A DNA stretch of 64,000 bases from Streptomyces mangrovisoli (GCF_000974985.2 NZ_LAVA02000003.1:186001-250000), one strand, 5' to 3'. Numbered from the stretch's first letter, positions 50,549 to 60,396 are shown. Numbers and translations are program-made. The notes: a model not told the origin generated them from the letters alone.

Positions 50549-51223
50549 TCAGCGCGAGCGCTTGGCGAGCCGCTCGACGTCCAGCAGGATCACCGCGCGC
50601 GCCTCCAGCCGCAGCCAGCCGCGCTGCGCGAAGTCGGCGAGCGCCTTGTTCACGGTCTCCCGGGACGCGCCGACCAGCTGGGCCAGCTCCTCCTGGGTCA
50701 GGTCGTGGACGACGTGGATGCCCTCCTCGGACTGCACGCCGAAGCGGCGGGACAGGTCCAGCAGGGCGCGCGCCACACGGCCCGGGACGTCCGAGAAGAC
50801 CAGGTCGGACATCTGGTCGTTGGTCTTGCGCAGTCGGCGGGCGACGGCGCGCAGCAGGGCGCCGGCCACCTCGGGGCGCGCGTTCAGCCAGGGCTGGAGG
50901 TCGCCGTGGCCGAGGCCGAGCAGCTTCGCCTCGGTCAGCGCCGTGGCGGTCGCGGTGCGCGGGCCCGGGTCGAACAGCGACAGCTCGCCGATCAGCTCGC
51001 TGGGGCCGACGACGGCGAGCATGTTCTCGCGGCCGTCGGGGGACGTGCGGTGCAGCTTGACCTTGCCCTCGGTGACGACGTAGAGCCGGTCACCGGGGTC
51101 GCCCTCGTGGAACAGCGAGTCGCCGCGCGCGAGGGTCACCTCACTCATGGAGGCGCGGAGCTCAGCGGCCTGCTCGTCGTCGAGTGCCGCGAAGAGCGGA
51201 TTGCGCCGCAGAACGTCGTCCAC
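50549..51223 (-). CDS. crp: Crp/Fnr-family global regulator Crp
   Basis: A 224-residue protein starting at GTG 51223 behind AGGAGAGAA. The cyclic-nucleotide-binding domain (~10-125) has FHEGDPGDRLYVVTEGKVKL and the phosphate-binding cassette GELSLFDPGPRTATATAL. The C-terminal helix-turn-helix is LTQEELAQLVGASRETVNKA. Size and sequence fit Streptomyces Crp, which binds cAMP and controls germination, growth and antibiotic clusters. A Crp-type site lies ~92 bp upstream of its own start. Confidence 0.93.
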   Translation of the reverse strand: MDDVLRRNPLFAALDDEQAAELRASMSEVTLARGDSLFHEGDPGDRLYVVTEGKVKLHRTSPDGRENMLAVVGPSELIGELSLFDPGPRTATATALTEAKLLGLGHGDLQPWLNARPEVAGALLRAVARRLRKTNDQMSDLVFSDVPGRVARALLDLSRRFGVQSEEGIHVVHDLTQEELAQLVGASRETVNKALADFAQRGWLRLEARAVILLDVERLAKRSR

Positions 51224-51314
51224 GAGTTCTCTCCTTGTCGACCTGCTCAGGGGTTCTTGCTCCCCCTACGTACACAGGGGGCCGTGTTCCCCATTTTGCC
51301 GGACGGTCCGAACA

Positions 51315-51328
51315 GTGTGATCTGTCAC
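51315..51328. promoter_or_regulatory. Crp-type binding site between crp and nth
   Basis: GTG-TGATCT-GTCAC matches the Streptomyces Crp consensus GTGN6GNCAC exactly, and extends to TGTGA...TCACA. It lies in the 251-bp divergent region of crp and nth, so autoregulation is likely. Confidence 0.6.
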
Positions 51329-51474
51329 AAGGATGCCGCACTGGTGTCCCGAGGTACTCGGCAGGGGGCCAATCGGGGAGCGATCTTCGGTGACCGGGGC
51401 GATTGTCGGTGCCGGGCTCTAGGCTGGCCGGGTGTCCAAAGCGCCGGTGAGCACAGGCCAAGGGGGCTGGACGG

Positions 51475-52470
51475 GTGGCAGTACGACGTGATTCCGCTGT
51501 GGGCGAACAGAGGTCCGACCGTGCCGGGAAAACGGTGAAGACCGCGAAAACGGCGGCGGCGAAAACGGCGGCGGTGAAGAAGGCGCCCGCGAAGAAGGCG
51601 GCCTCCGCGAAGAAGGCGGCGCCCGCGAAGGCCGTCCCGGCGAAGGCGGCCTCCGGGAAGGCGGCCCCCGCGAAGGCCGTGGCCGGGAAGCGCGCCGGCG
51701 AGTCGCGCACCGCGCTGGTGCGGCGCGCCCGCCGGATCGACCGCGAACTCGCCGAGGTGTACCCGTACGCCCATCCGGAGCTGGACTTCGACAACCCCTT
51801 CCAGCTGGTCGTCGCCACGGTGCTGTCCGCCCAGACCACCGATCTGCGGGTCAACCAGACGACCCCGGCGCTGTTCGCCAAGTACCCGACCCCCGAGGAC
51901 CTGGCCGCGGCCAACCCGGAGGAGGTGGAGGAGATCCTCCGGCCCACCGGCTTCTTCCGGGCCAAGACCAGGTCGGTCATAGGGCTGTCCAAGGCGCTGG
52001 CGGAGGACTTCGGCGGCGAGGTGCCGGGGAAGCTGGAGGACCTGGTCAAGCTGCCCGGGGTGGGCCGCAAGACCGCCTTCGTGGTGCTGGGCAACGCGTT
52101 CGGGCGGCCCGGGATCACCGTCGACACGCACTTCCAGCGGCTGGTGCGGCGCTGGGAGTGGACCGCCGAGACCGACCCCGACAAGATCGAGGCGGCGATC
52201 GGCGCGCTGTTCCCCAAGAGCGACTGGACGGACCTCTCGCACCATGTGATCTGGCACGGTCGGCGCATCTGCCACGCCCGCAAGCCCGCCTGCGGGGCCT
52301 GCCCGATCGCCCCGCTCTGCCCGGCGTACGGCGAGGGCGAGACGGACCCGGAGAAGGCGAAGAAGCTGCTGAAGTACGAGAAGGGCGGCTTCCCGGGCCA
52401 GCGCCTGAAGCCGCCGCAGTCCTATCTCGACGCGGGCGGCAAGGCGGCCCCGCCGCTGGGGGCCGGATGA
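51475..52470 (+). CDS. nth: Endonuclease III with Lys/Ala-rich N-terminal tail
   Basis: A 331-residue DNA glycosylase/AP lyase for oxidised pyrimidines. The first ~75 residues are a histone-H1-like tail of [16 protein letters not shown] repeats. The Nth core follows: [16 protein letters not shown], the helix-hairpin-helix [14 protein letters not shown] with the catalytic lysine, and the catalytic aspartate in [12 protein letters not shown] [4Fe-4S] cluster is bound by C-x6-C-x2-C-x5-C ([17 protein letters not shown]). The tail probably binds DNA without specificity. GTG at 51475 includes the tail in frame with no better internal start. Confidence 0.93.
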   Translation: MAVRRDSAVGEQRSDRAGKTVKTAKTAAAKTAAVKKAPAKKAASAKKAAPAKAVPAKAASGKAAPAKAVAGKRAGESRTALVRRARRIDRELAEVYPYAHPELDFDNPFQLVVATVLSAQTTDLRVNQTTPALFAKYPTPEDLAAANPEEVEEILRPTGFFRAKTRSVIGLSKALAEDFGGEVPGKLEDLVKLPGVGRKTAFVVLGNAFGRPGITVDTHFQRLVRRWEWTAETDPDKIEAAIGALFPKSDWTDLSHHVIWHGRRICHARKPACGACPIAPLCPAYGEGETDPEKAKKLLKYEKGGFPGQRLKPPQSYLDAGGKAAPPLGAG

Positions 52471-52573
52471 GGGGCCTCCTTCCCGAACGGGTGAAGTCCG
52501 GGCCCGGGTCCGGCACCGCGGAACGATCTCGGGAACGCCGGGCGTTGGACAGGGCAGGACGACGGGGGTGGCG

Positions 52574-53275
52574 ATGGGGCGCGTGAGCGACACGCAGGGC
52601 GGCGCGGTGGCGGTCAGCACGGAGGGGCTTCCGGACTGGCTCGACCCCGTCGTGCACGCCGCGCGGACCGTCCAGCCGCTCCAGCTGAGCCGCTTCCTGC
52701 CTCCGGCGGACGGCGCCGGGCGCCAGTCCGCCGTCCTCATCCTCTTCGGCGACGGGGACGGCGAGACCGGTCCCGAGCTGCTGCTGATGGAGCGGGCGAG
52801 CTCCCTGCGCTCGCACGCGGGGCAGCCGTCCTTCCCGGGCGGCGCCCTCGACCCGGAGGACGGCGACCCGAAGGGCGACGGGCGGCTGCGGGCCGCCCTG
52901 CGCGAGGCCGAGGAGGAGACCGGCCTCGACCCGGCCGGCGTGCAGTTGTTCGGCGTGCTGCCCACGCTGTACATCCCGGTCAGCGGCTTCGTGGTGACCC
53001 CGGTGCTGGGCTGGTGGCGCGAGCCCAGCCCGGTGGGGGTCGTCGACCCGAACGAGACGGCCCGCGTCTTCACGGTCCCCGTGGCGGATCTCACGGACCC
53101 CGCCCACCGGGCCACCCTCACCCACCCCAGCGGCTTCCGCGGCCCGGCATTCCTGGTCGAATCGACCCTCGTGTGGGGCTTCACCGCCGGGGTCATCGAC
53201 CGCCTGCTGCACTACTCCGGCTGGGAGCGTCCGTGGGACCGCGACAAGCTGGTCACGCTCGACTGGCGGTCATGA
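52574..53275 (+). CDS. NUDIX hydrolase, CoA pyrophosphatase type
   Basis: A 233-residue protein from ATG 52574 (a GTG at 52568 adds two residues). The NUDIX box is GGALDPEDGDPKGDGRLRAA followed by LREAEEETGLD. The preceding RSHAGQPSFPGG corresponds to the CoA-pyrophosphatase (UPF0035) signature. Likely hydrolyses CoA or related compounds. It lies between nth and the MarP-like gene, all on the same strand, with 13 bp to the latter. Confidence 0.87.
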   Translation: MGRVSDTQGGAVAVSTEGLPDWLDPVVHAARTVQPLQLSRFLPPADGAGRQSAVLILFGDGDGETGPELLLMERASSLRSHAGQPSFPGGALDPEDGDPKGDGRLRAALREAEEETGLDPAGVQLFGVLPTLYIPVSGFVVTPVLGWWREPSPVGVVDPNETARVFTVPVADLTDPAHRATLTHPSGFRGPAFLVESTLVWGFTAGVIDRLLHYSGWERPWDRDKLVTLDWRS

Positions 53276-53288
53276 CAGGGTGGCTGCC

Positions 53289-54488
53289 GTGAATGTGCTG
53301 GACATCCTGTTGCTGGCCGCCGCCGTGTGGTTCGCGATCGTCGGCTACCGCCAGGGCTTCGTCGTCGGCATCCTGTCGGTCATCGGCTTCCTGGGCGGCG
53401 GACTGCTCGCCGTCTACACCCTGCCGGTGATCTGGGACGCGGTGACCGACAACTCCGAGGTCAGCCCGACCGCCGCCGTGGTGGCCGTGGTCGTGGTCAT
53501 CGTGTGCGCGTCGGTGGGCCAGGCGCTCACCACCCACCTCGGCAACAAGCTGCGCCGGTACATCACCTGGTCCCCGGCGCGCGCCCTGGACGCGACCGGC
53601 GGCGCCCTGGTCAACGTCGTGGCGATGCTGCTCGTGGCCTGGCTGATCGGCTCCGCGCTCGCCGGGACCACCCTGCCCACCCTCGGCAAGGAGGTCCGCA
53701 GCTCCAAGGTGCTGCTCGGCGTCTCCCGCGCGCTGCCCACGCAGGCCGACACCTGGTTCGCGGACTTCTCCTCGGTCCTCGCGCAGAACGGCTTCCCGCA
53801 GGTCTTCAGCCCCTTCGCCAACGAGCCGATCAACGACGTGCAGCCCCCGGACCCGGCCCTCGCGGGCAGCGCCGTGGCCGCGCAGGCCCAGCAGTCCATC
53901 GTCAAGGTGACGGGCACGGCGACCAGCTGCGGCAAGGTCCTGGAGGGCAGCGGCTTCGTCTTCGGCCGCCGCCGCGTCATGACCAACGCCCATGTCGTCG
54001 GCGGCGTCGACGAGCCCACCGTCCAGATAGGCGGCGTGGGCCGTAAGTACGACGCCAAGGTCGTGCTGTACGACTGGAAGCGCGACATCGCCGTACTCGA
54101 CGTACCCGACCTCCAGGCCCGCGCGCTGCGGTTCGCGTCCAAGGACGCGGCGAGCGGCGACAGCGCGATCGTCGCCGGCTACCCCGAGAACGGCTCCTAC
54201 GACGTCCGCTCGGCGCGGGTGCGCGGACGCATCACCGCCAACGGCCCGGACATCTACCACCGCGGCACCGTGCGCCGCGACGTGTACTCGCTCTACGCGA
54301 CCGTCCGCCAGGGCAACTCCGGAGGCCCGCTGCTCACCCCGCAGGGCCAGGTGTACGGCGTGGTCTTCGCGAAGTCCCTCGACGACGCCAGCACCGGCTA
54401 CGCCCTGACCTCCGACGAGATCCAGCAGGACATCGCGAAGGGCCGTACGGCGAACGAACAGGTGGACAGCGACAGCTGCGCACTGTGA
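53289..54488 (+). CDS. MarP-type membrane serine protease (CvpA domain + trypsin-like)
   Basis: A 399-residue protein from GTG 53289 behind AGGGTGG. Four N-terminal membrane helices (residues ~1-125) form a CvpA/colicin-V-like domain. The C-terminal ~200 residues are a periplasmic chymotrypsin-like protease with His in MTNAHVVGGV, Asp in KRDIAVLDVP and Ser in RQGNSGGPLL. A Cys pair (CGKV, and the C-terminal SCAL) could form a disulfide as in mycobacterial MarP. MarP protects against acid and oxidative stress through peptidoglycan hydrolase processing. Confidence 0.9.
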   Translation: MNVLDILLLAAAVWFAIVGYRQGFVVGILSVIGFLGGGLLAVYTLPVIWDAVTDNSEVSPTAAVVAVVVVIVCASVGQALTTHLGNKLRRYITWSPARALDATGGALVNVVAMLLVAWLIGSALAGTTLPTLGKEVRSSKVLLGVSRALPTQADTWFADFSSVLAQNGFPQVFSPFANEPINDVQPPDPALAGSAVAAQAQQSIVKVTGTATSCGKVLEGSGFVFGRRRVMTNAHVVGGVDEPTVQIGGVGRKYDAKVVLYDWKRDIAVLDVPDLQARALRFASKDAASGDSAIVAGYPENGSYDVRSARVRGRITANGPDIYHRGTVRRDVYSLYATVRQGNSGGPLLTPQGQVYGVVFAKSLDDASTGYALTSDEIQQDIAKGRTANEQVDSDSCAL

Positions 54489-54537
54489 CGAAGGGTCGCC
54501 GGCGCCGGTCCCGCGCCGGGACGGCCGGCCGGTGGCG

Positions 54538-54717
54538 TCAGCCCCGGGAGTGACGCAGCCGTACCGACACCCAGCGTGCCCGGCGGCGCAGAATATGCGG
54601 AATACCCACGCGCGGATCGGTGTCCGTGCCCGGCAGCTGCGGTGCGCCGCGCTGCGAGCTCAGGTTGCCCGAGCGACGGTTGCGTGCTGCGTCACTGTAG
54701 TCGTGCGTCCAGCCCAT
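54538..54717 (-). CDS. Possible small conserved protein, 59 residues
   Basis: An ATG at 54717 reads MGWTHDYSDAARNRRSGNLS and so on to a basic, Arg-rich end. Composition differs from the GC-artefact frames around it and it fills part of a 400-bp gap between marP and the alpha/beta hydrolase gene. The ribosome binding site is weak. No family known to me. Confidence 0.4.
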   Translation of the reverse strand: MGWTHDYSDAARNRRSGNLSSQRGAPQLPGTDTDPRVGIPHILRRRARWVSVRLRHSRG

Positions 54718-54892
54718 ACCCCGACGTCTGCCCCTGCCCGAAGGTCGATAACCGCCTCCCGGCCCCCCAATCGGCCTATGCGCCAGGCATGTGGCTGTTC
54801 GAGGAACAGGTGTTCTGTTCCGCATACCGGGCGCACCAGCGGTCCGGGCACCCGGCGCACCCGCGTTCCCCGCACGGGGCGCCTCAGCGCGC

Positions 54893-55843
54893 TCAGCGGT
54901 CCGGTTCGGGGTCCTTGAGCCAGTTGATCAGTTCGGAGGAGAAGGCGACCGGGTCCTCCTCGTGCGGGAAGTGCCCGAGGCCGTCGAAGAGCCGCCAGCG
55001 GTACGGCGCCTCGACGTACTCCCCGGAGCCCGCGGCGGAGCGGGTGCGCATGACGGGGTCCAGGGAGCCGTGCAGATGCAGCGTCGGCACCCGCACGGGC
55101 CGCTTCATGCGCCGGTTGAACAACATGCCGTCCGGCCGGGCCATGGACCGCACCATCCAGCGGTACGGCTCGATCGCGCAGTGCGCCGTCGACGGGATGC
55201 ACATGGCGCGCCGGTAGACCTCCACGGCGTCGTCGTCCGGCAGGTTGGGCCCGGACCACTCCCGGATCAGCCGGCCCACCAGCTCCCCGTTGTCGGCGGT
55301 CAGCTGCCGCTCCGGGATCCACGGGCGCTGGAAGCCCCAGATGTAGGAGCCGGCGGAGGTCTGGCGGACGTCGGAGAGCATCGCCGAGCGCCAGCGCCGC
55401 GGATGCGGCATGGAGGAGACCGCGAGCCGCCGTACGAGCTTCGGGCGCATCGCGGCGGCCGTCCACGCCAGATAGCCGCCGAGGTCGTGCCCGACCAGCG
55501 CGGCGTCCGGCTCGCCGAGGGAGCGGACCACGCCGGTGATGTCGAGGGCGAGGTTGGCGGGGTCGTAGCCGCGCGGGGTGCGGTCGCTGCCGCCCACGCC
55601 CCGCAGGTCCATCGCGACCGCGCGGAAACCGGCGTCGGCGAGGGCCACCAGCTGGTGCCGCCAGGCCCACCAGAACTGCGGGAAGCCGTGCAGGAACATC
55701 ACCAGGGGGCCGTCGCCCAGCTCCGCGATGTGGAAACGCGCGCCGTTGGCGGCGACGTCCCGGTGCGTCACCTTGTGGCCGCCGGGTACGTCGATGCGTA
55801 CGACCGAGGCAGGTTGCGCCGAAGGGGTGGCGGGGTCCGTCAT
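54893..55843 (-). CDS. Alpha/beta hydrolase, epoxide-hydrolase-like
   Basis: A 316-residue protein from ATG 55843. The oxyanion-hole motif is MFLHGFPQFWWAWRHQ. The nucleophile-elbow reads VGHDLGGYLAW, with Asp rather than Ser in the nucleophile position as in epoxide hydrolases and haloalkane dehalogenases. The catalytic His is in DGLGHFPHEED. The start overlaps the stop of the holin-like gene (ATGA). Substrate unknown. Confidence 0.85.
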   Translation of the reverse strand: MTDPATPSAQPASVVRIDVPGGHKVTHRDVAANGARFHIAELGDGPLVMFLHGFPQFWWAWRHQLVALADAGFRAVAMDLRGVGGSDRTPRGYDPANLALDITGVVRSLGEPDAALVGHDLGGYLAWTAAAMRPKLVRRLAVSSMPHPRRWRSAMLSDVRQTSAGSYIWGFQRPWIPERQLTADNGELVGRLIREWSGPNLPDDDAVEVYRRAMCIPSTAHCAIEPYRWMVRSMARPDGMLFNRRMKRPVRVPTLHLHGSLDPVMRTRSAAGSGEYVEAPYRWRLFDGLGHFPHEEDPVAFSSELINWLKDPEPDR

Positions 55844-56370
55844 GACGACGAGCGTGCCACAGCCTCGATGGCCGCGGGGGTCCGGTCCTCCAGGGCCCGG
55901 TCGTCGAGCGTGTCGGGTTCGGGGCGCGGGTGCGGCTTGGCGTTCTGGAGCACGTTCGCCGTCTCCTTCATCGACGCGGCGACCTTCTGCGGGCCCTGGC
56001 TCTTCTTGGCCTTCTTCGCGAAGATCACACCGACCAGCGCGAGGACGGCCGCGATGAGGACGTTCGCGGCGAAGGACAGCAGGAAGCACCAGCCGAGGTT
56101 CCAGCCGCCCTCGCCGTTGTGGCCGCCGGTCCAGGCGTGGATGCCGTACGCCAGGGCGAAGTTGAGCATCGGCAGCGAGAACACCAGCACCGCGCCGGCC
56201 GCGGAGAACGCGCCGCCGCTGGTCGCGCCGCGCTTGACGTCCTGCTTCAGCTGCGCCTTGGCCAGCGCGATCTCGTCGTGCACCAGCGCCGACAACTCCG
56301 CCGTCGCCGACGAGAACAGCTGGCCGATGCTGCGTTCGGCGCCGACCGGGCTGCCGTCGGGTGCGCTCAT
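55840..56370 (-). CDS. Phage-holin-family (DUF1469-type) membrane protein
   Basis: A 176-residue protein from ATG 56370. A helical soluble start (IGQLFSSATAELSALVHDEI) is followed by two membrane helices (~60-82 and ~95-120) and a charged C-terminus. This is the actinobacterial holin-X/DUF1469 pattern, found on core chromosomes and not a sign of a prophage here. It is co-translated with the hydrolase downstream. Confidence 0.8.
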   Translation of the reverse strand: MSAPDGSPVGAERSIGQLFSSATAELSALVHDEIALAKAQLKQDVKRGATSGGAFSAAGAVLVFSLPMLNFALAYGIHAWTGGHNGEGGWNLGWCFLLSFAANVLIAAVLALVGVIFAKKAKKSQGPQKVAASMKETANVLQNAKPHPRPEPDTLDDRALEDRTPAAIEAVARSSS

Positions 56371-56485
56371 CGCGGTCTCCCTCTTCTGCCTGTGTGCGCG
56401 GTCCGTCCGCGCCGGTAGGGGCCGACTCGTTCGGCCCGTATGTACTGACTGCGAACGGTCCCGTGTTTTGTACCGTCCCGTCAGA

Positions 56486-57925
56486 TCATGCCGGACGGTC
56501 GTTCTCCGCGCCTGCCCCGCCCGGCACTTCGGCACGCCCGAGTTGCTCCGCGGCCTTCGTCCGGGCGATCCGGCGGTGCTCGGCGGCCTTCTGTTCGTAG
56601 ATCTCCGCCATGCGCAGGTGGTACGCGGGATTGCCCTCCTCGTAGATGTCCGGGATGCCGTCCTGGTCGTCGTCGCGCTCCTCCGCCTCGCACAGCCGGC
56701 GGTAGCGCGTGTTGCGCATCTTCAGCAGCGCCGTGGCGAGGACGGCGGCGATGAAGGAGCCGATCAGGACGGCGGCCTTGACCTCGTCGGTCAGTACCGG
56801 GGCGCCCGCGAAGGCCAGCTCGCCGATGAGCAGCGACACGGTGAAGCCGATGCCGGAGAGCACGGACACCGCGAACACGTCGCCCCAGGCGAGATCGTCG
56901 CTGAGCGACGCGCTGGTGAAGCGGGCCGTGAGCCAGGTGCCGCCGAAGATGCCGACGCTCTTGCCGATGACGAGTCCGAGCACCACACCCAGCGTCTCGG
57001 GCTCGGTGAAGACATCCCCGAGCGCCCCTCCGGAGACCGTGACACCGGCACTGAACAGCGCGAACAGCGGCACCGCGAGCCCCGCGGAGAGCGGCCGCAC
57101 GAGATGTTCGACGTGCTCGCCCGGGGAGTGCTCCTCGCCCCGCTCGGGGTGCGCGGTGCAGCGCAGCATCAGGCCCATCGCGACGCCGGCGACGGTGGCG
57201 TGCACGCCGCTGTTGTACATCAGCGCCCAGATGACGAGGGCGAGCGGGACGTACCAGTACCAGCCCGTCACGCCCTTGCGCAGCAGCAGCCAGAAGACGA
57301 CGAGCCCGAGCACGGCCCCGCCGAGCGCCCCGAGGTGGATCCGGTCGGTGAAGAACACCGCGATGATCAGGATGGCGATCAGGTCGTCGACGACGGCGAG
57401 CGTCAGCAGGAAGGCGCGCAGGGCGCTGGGCAGGGAGGTGCCGATGACGGCGAGCACGGCGAGCGCGAAGGCGATGTCGGTCGCGGTGGGCACGGCCCAG
57501 CCGTCGCCGGAGCCGTGGCCGGTGAGGCTGGTGAGGGTGTAGACGAGGGCCGGTACGGCCATGCCGCACACCGCGGCGGCGACCGGCAGGGCGGCGGCGC
57601 GGGGGTCGCGCAGATCGCCCGCGACGAGTTCCCGCTTGAGCTCGATGCCGGCGACGAAGAAGAAGAGGGTGAGCAGTCCGTCGGCGGCCCAGTGCTCGAC
57701 CGACAGATGCAGGCCGAGGGCCGAGGGGCCCAGGTGGTAGTGGCTGACGGCCTCGTAACTGTGGTGCAGCGCGGGGATGTTCGCCCAGAGCAGCGCGGCG
57801 ATCGCCGCGATCAGCAGCAGGACGCCGCCCACGGTCTCGGTGCGCAGCGCGTCCATGACGAAGGTCCGCTCCGGCAGTGAGAGACGGCCGAGGACCTTTC
57901 GGGTGACGGAACGGTTCGCCGGCAC
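56486..57925 (-). CDS. nhaA: Na+/H+ antiporter NhaA
   Basis: A 479-residue protein from GTG 57925 behind GGAGG; the frame is open a further 26 residues but without a ribosome binding site. Twelve membrane helices with the NhaA motifs: ATDIAFALAVLAVIG, then VVDDLIAILIIAVFFTD containing the ion-binding Asp-Asp pair. A C-terminal ~60-residue soluble tail is helical and charged (HLRMAEIYEQKAAEHRRIAR). It exchanges sodium for protons for pH and salt balance. Confidence 0.95.
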   Translation of the reverse strand: MPANRSVTRKVLGRLSLPERTFVMDALRTETVGGVLLLIAAIAALLWANIPALHHSYEAVSHYHLGPSALGLHLSVEHWAADGLLTLFFFVAGIELKRELVAGDLRDPRAAALPVAAAVCGMAVPALVYTLTSLTGHGSGDGWAVPTATDIAFALAVLAVIGTSLPSALRAFLLTLAVVDDLIAILIIAVFFTDRIHLGALGGAVLGLVVFWLLLRKGVTGWYWYVPLALVIWALMYNSGVHATVAGVAMGLMLRCTAHPERGEEHSPGEHVEHLVRPLSAGLAVPLFALFSAGVTVSGGALGDVFTEPETLGVVLGLVIGKSVGIFGGTWLTARFTSASLSDDLAWGDVFAVSVLSGIGFTVSLLIGELAFAGAPVLTDEVKAAVLIGSFIAAVLATALLKMRNTRYRRLCEAEERDDDQDGIPDIYEEGNPAYHLRMAEIYEQKAAEHRRIARTKAAEQLGRAEVPGGAGAENDRPA

Positions 57926-58119
57926 GGCGGGGACCTCCGGTGGGTGGGCAGGGCGGGGCACATGCCGACCAGACTTCCCGGCGCACCTGTCACCTCTGGG
58001 CACCCGCTGCTTCGGGTGCCGCCATTTTGCTTACTTTACCTAACGTGCGCGGGGAGTAATCCGGTGATCCCCACATTAAGTGCGAAGCGGGCACCCGGCA
58101 TTCATTCGGGGACGCCGAA

Positions 58120-58155
58120 GGGGGGCACCCCGCGCCTCGGCGCCGGGTGCCCCCC
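58120..58155 (-). terminator. Terminator of the acs gene
   Basis: Arms GGGGGGCACCC (58120-58130) and GGGTGCCCCCC (58145-58155) with a GC-rich loop, 27 bp after the acs stop on the minus strand. Confidence 0.7.
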
Positions 58156-58182
58156 TCGCTGTCCGGTGCTGTGCCGGCCGGC

Positions 58183-60138
58183 TCAGTCCTCGCTGGCCGC
58201 CGCGGGCAGCTTCGTCTGGATGAGGTCCATGACGGTGGAGTCGGTCAGCGTGGTGACGTCTCCGAGCTCACGGTTCTCCGCCACGTCGCGCAGCAGCCGC
58301 CGCATGATCTTCCCGGAGCGGGTCTTCGGCAGCTCCGCCACCGGCAGGATCCGCTTGGGCTTGGCGATCGGGCCCAGGGTCGCCCCGACGTGGTTGCGCA
58401 GCTCGGCCACCAGGTCGGCGCTCTCGGCAGCGCTGCCGCGCAGGATCACGAACGCGACGATGGCCTGGCCGGTCGTCTCGTCCGCCGCGCCGACCACGGC
58501 CGCCTCGGCCACCGACGGGTGCGAGACCAGCGCCGACTCGACCTCGGTGGTGGAGATGTTGTGCCCGGAGACCAGCATCACGTCGTCCACCCGGCCGAGC
58601 AGCCAGATGTCGCCGTCGTCGTCCCGCTTCGCGCCGTCACCGGCGAAGTACTTGCCCTCGAAACGCGACCAGTACGTGTCGAGGAACCGCTGGTCGTCGC
58701 CCCAGATGGTGCGCAGCATCGACGGCCACGGCTCGGTCAGCACCAGGTAGCCACCGCCGCCGTTCGGCACCTCGTTGGCCTCGTCGTCGACGACCGTCGC
58801 GGAGATGCCCGGCAGCGGGGTCTGCGCGGAACCCGGCTTGGTCTGGGTGACGCCGGGCAGCGGCGAGATCATCATCGCGCCGGTCTCGGTCTGCCACCAC
58901 GTGTCGACGATCGGCGTGCGGTCCGCGCCGATGTGCTTGCGGTACCAGATCCAGGCCTCGGGGTTGATCGGTTCACCCACCGAGCCCAGCACCCGCAGGC
59001 TGGACAGGTCGAACTTCGCGGGGATGTCGTCGCCCCACTTCATGAACGTGCGGATGGCGGTGGGCGCCGTGTACAGGATCGTCACCCCGTACTTCTGCAC
59101 GATCTCCCAGAACCGGCCCTGGTGCGGGGTGTCGGGGGTGCCCTCGTACATCACCTGCGTCGCGCCGTTCGCCAGCGGCCCGTACACGATGTACGAGTGC
59201 CCGGTGACCCAGCCGACGTCCGCCGTGCACCAGTAGACGTCCGTCTCCGGCTTCAGGTCGAACACCGCGTGATGGGTGTACGACGCCTGCGTGAGGTAGC
59301 CGCCCGAGGTGTGCAGGATGCCCTTGGGCTTACCCGTCGTACCGGACGTGTAGAGGATGAACAGCGGGTGCTCGGCGTCGAACGCCTCCGGCGTGTGCTC
59401 GGCCGGCTGCCGGTCCACCGCCTCGTGCCACCACACGTCGCGGCCCTCGGTCCAGGCGACCTCCTGGCCGGTGCGGCGGACCACGAGCACGTGCTCGACG
59501 TTGCCCGCCTTGGTGACGGCCTCGTCCACGGCCGGCTTGAGCGCGGACGGCTTGCCGCGCCGCCAGCCGCCGTCGGAGGTGATGACGACCTTCGCGTCGG
59601 CGTCCTGGATCCGCGTCGCGAGCGCGTCCGCCGAGAAGCCGCCGAAGACCACGGAGTGGGCGGCGCCGATCCGGGCGCAGGCCAGCATGGCGATCGCCGT
59701 CTCGGGGATCATCGGCATGTAGACGGCGACCCGGTCGCCCGCCCGCACGCCCAGCTCCAGCAGGGCGTTGGCGGCCTTGGAGACCTCGTCCTTCAGCTCG
59801 GCGTAGGTGAGGGCACGGCTGTCGCCCGGCTCGCCCTCGAAGTGAATGGCGACCCGGTCGCCGTGGCCCGCCTCGACATGCCGGTCCACGCAGTTGTACG
59901 CCACGTTGAGCGTGCCGTCCTTGAACCACTTGGCGAACGGCGGATTCGACCAGTCGAGTGTCTCGGTCGGCTCCTTGGCCCAGGTCAGCCGACGGGCCTG
60001 CTCGGCCCAGAAGCCGAGCCTGTCAGCCTTGGCCTGTTCATACGCCTCCGCCGTCACGTTGGCGTTCGCGGCCAGCTCGGCGGGGGGCGCGAACCTGCGC
60101 TCTTCCTTGAGCAGGTTGGCCAGGCTTTCGTTGCTCAC
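58183..60138 (-). CDS. acsA: Acetyl-CoA synthetase
   Basis: A 651-residue AMP-forming acetate-CoA ligase, normal length. GTG 60138 ([16 protein letters not shown]) follows GGGAG; the frame is open 14 residues further. Motifs: [19 protein letters not shown] for ATP binding, [10 protein letters not shown] for the acyl/AMP pocket and [14 protein letters not shown] with the lysine that is acetylated to switch the enzyme off. A Crp-type site lies 29 bp upstream of the start. Confidence 0.95.
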   Translation of the reverse strand: MSNESLANLLKEERRFAPPAELAANANVTAEAYEQAKADRLGFWAEQARRLTWAKEPTETLDWSNPPFAKWFKDGTLNVAYNCVDRHVEAGHGDRVAIHFEGEPGDSRALTYAELKDEVSKAANALLELGVRAGDRVAVYMPMIPETAIAMLACARIGAAHSVVFGGFSADALATRIQDADAKVVITSDGGWRRGKPSALKPAVDEAVTKAGNVEHVLVVRRTGQEVAWTEGRDVWWHEAVDRQPAEHTPEAFDAEHPLFILYTSGTTGKPKGILHTSGGYLTQASYTHHAVFDLKPETDVYWCTADVGWVTGHSYIVYGPLANGATQVMYEGTPDTPHQGRFWEIVQKYGVTILYTAPTAIRTFMKWGDDIPAKFDLSSLRVLGSVGEPINPEAWIWYRKHIGADRTPIVDTWWQTETGAMMISPLPGVTQTKPGSAQTPLPGISATVVDDEANEVPNGGGGYLVLTEPWPSMLRTIWGDDQRFLDTYWSRFEGKYFAGDGAKRDDDGDIWLLGRVDDVMLVSGHNISTTEVESALVSHPSVAEAAVVGAADETTGQAIVAFVILRGSAAESADLVAELRNHVGATLGPIAKPKRILPVAELPKTRSGKIMRRLLRDVAENRELGDVTTLTDSTVMDLIQTKLPAAASED

Positions 60139-60166
60139 GACATCTCCCTCTCGCAGGGTGTCCGTT

Positions 60167-60180
60167 GTGTCCCAGGCCAC
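60167..60180. promoter_or_regulatory. Crp-type site upstream of acs
   Basis: GTG-TCCCAG-GCCAC fits GTGN6GNCAC. It is close to the start codon, where binding could repress or modulate acs. The motif is short and chance matches are expected in GC-rich DNA. Confidence 0.4.
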
Positions 60181-60396
60181 AGCTCATCAGACCCGGGGGC
60201 CCGGTGACAAGGGCCGACGGATAATTGGTTTAGACCTGTGCGGGCGGGGCGCGTGGATCGCGCCCTCGTCCCGTACGTCGTCCGAACCCCATCCGTACCT
60301 CATCGGTACCCACGGACTGCGGGCGCCCGCAGTTCAGCCGGGGCCGAGCCGCCCCGCCGAGCCGTCCCGCCGGGCCGTCACCGGGCCGGTGACGAC

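Noticed and set aside
55840..56370. Holin-family protein as evidence of a prophage
   Set aside because: No other phage gene is near and this holin-like family is common on actinobacterial core chromosomes.
54791..57880. A 1029-codon open frame on the plus strand
   Set aside because: Antisense to the hydrolase, holin-like and NhaA genes, all of which have clear motifs. Composition is Arg/Gly/Val-rich artefact.
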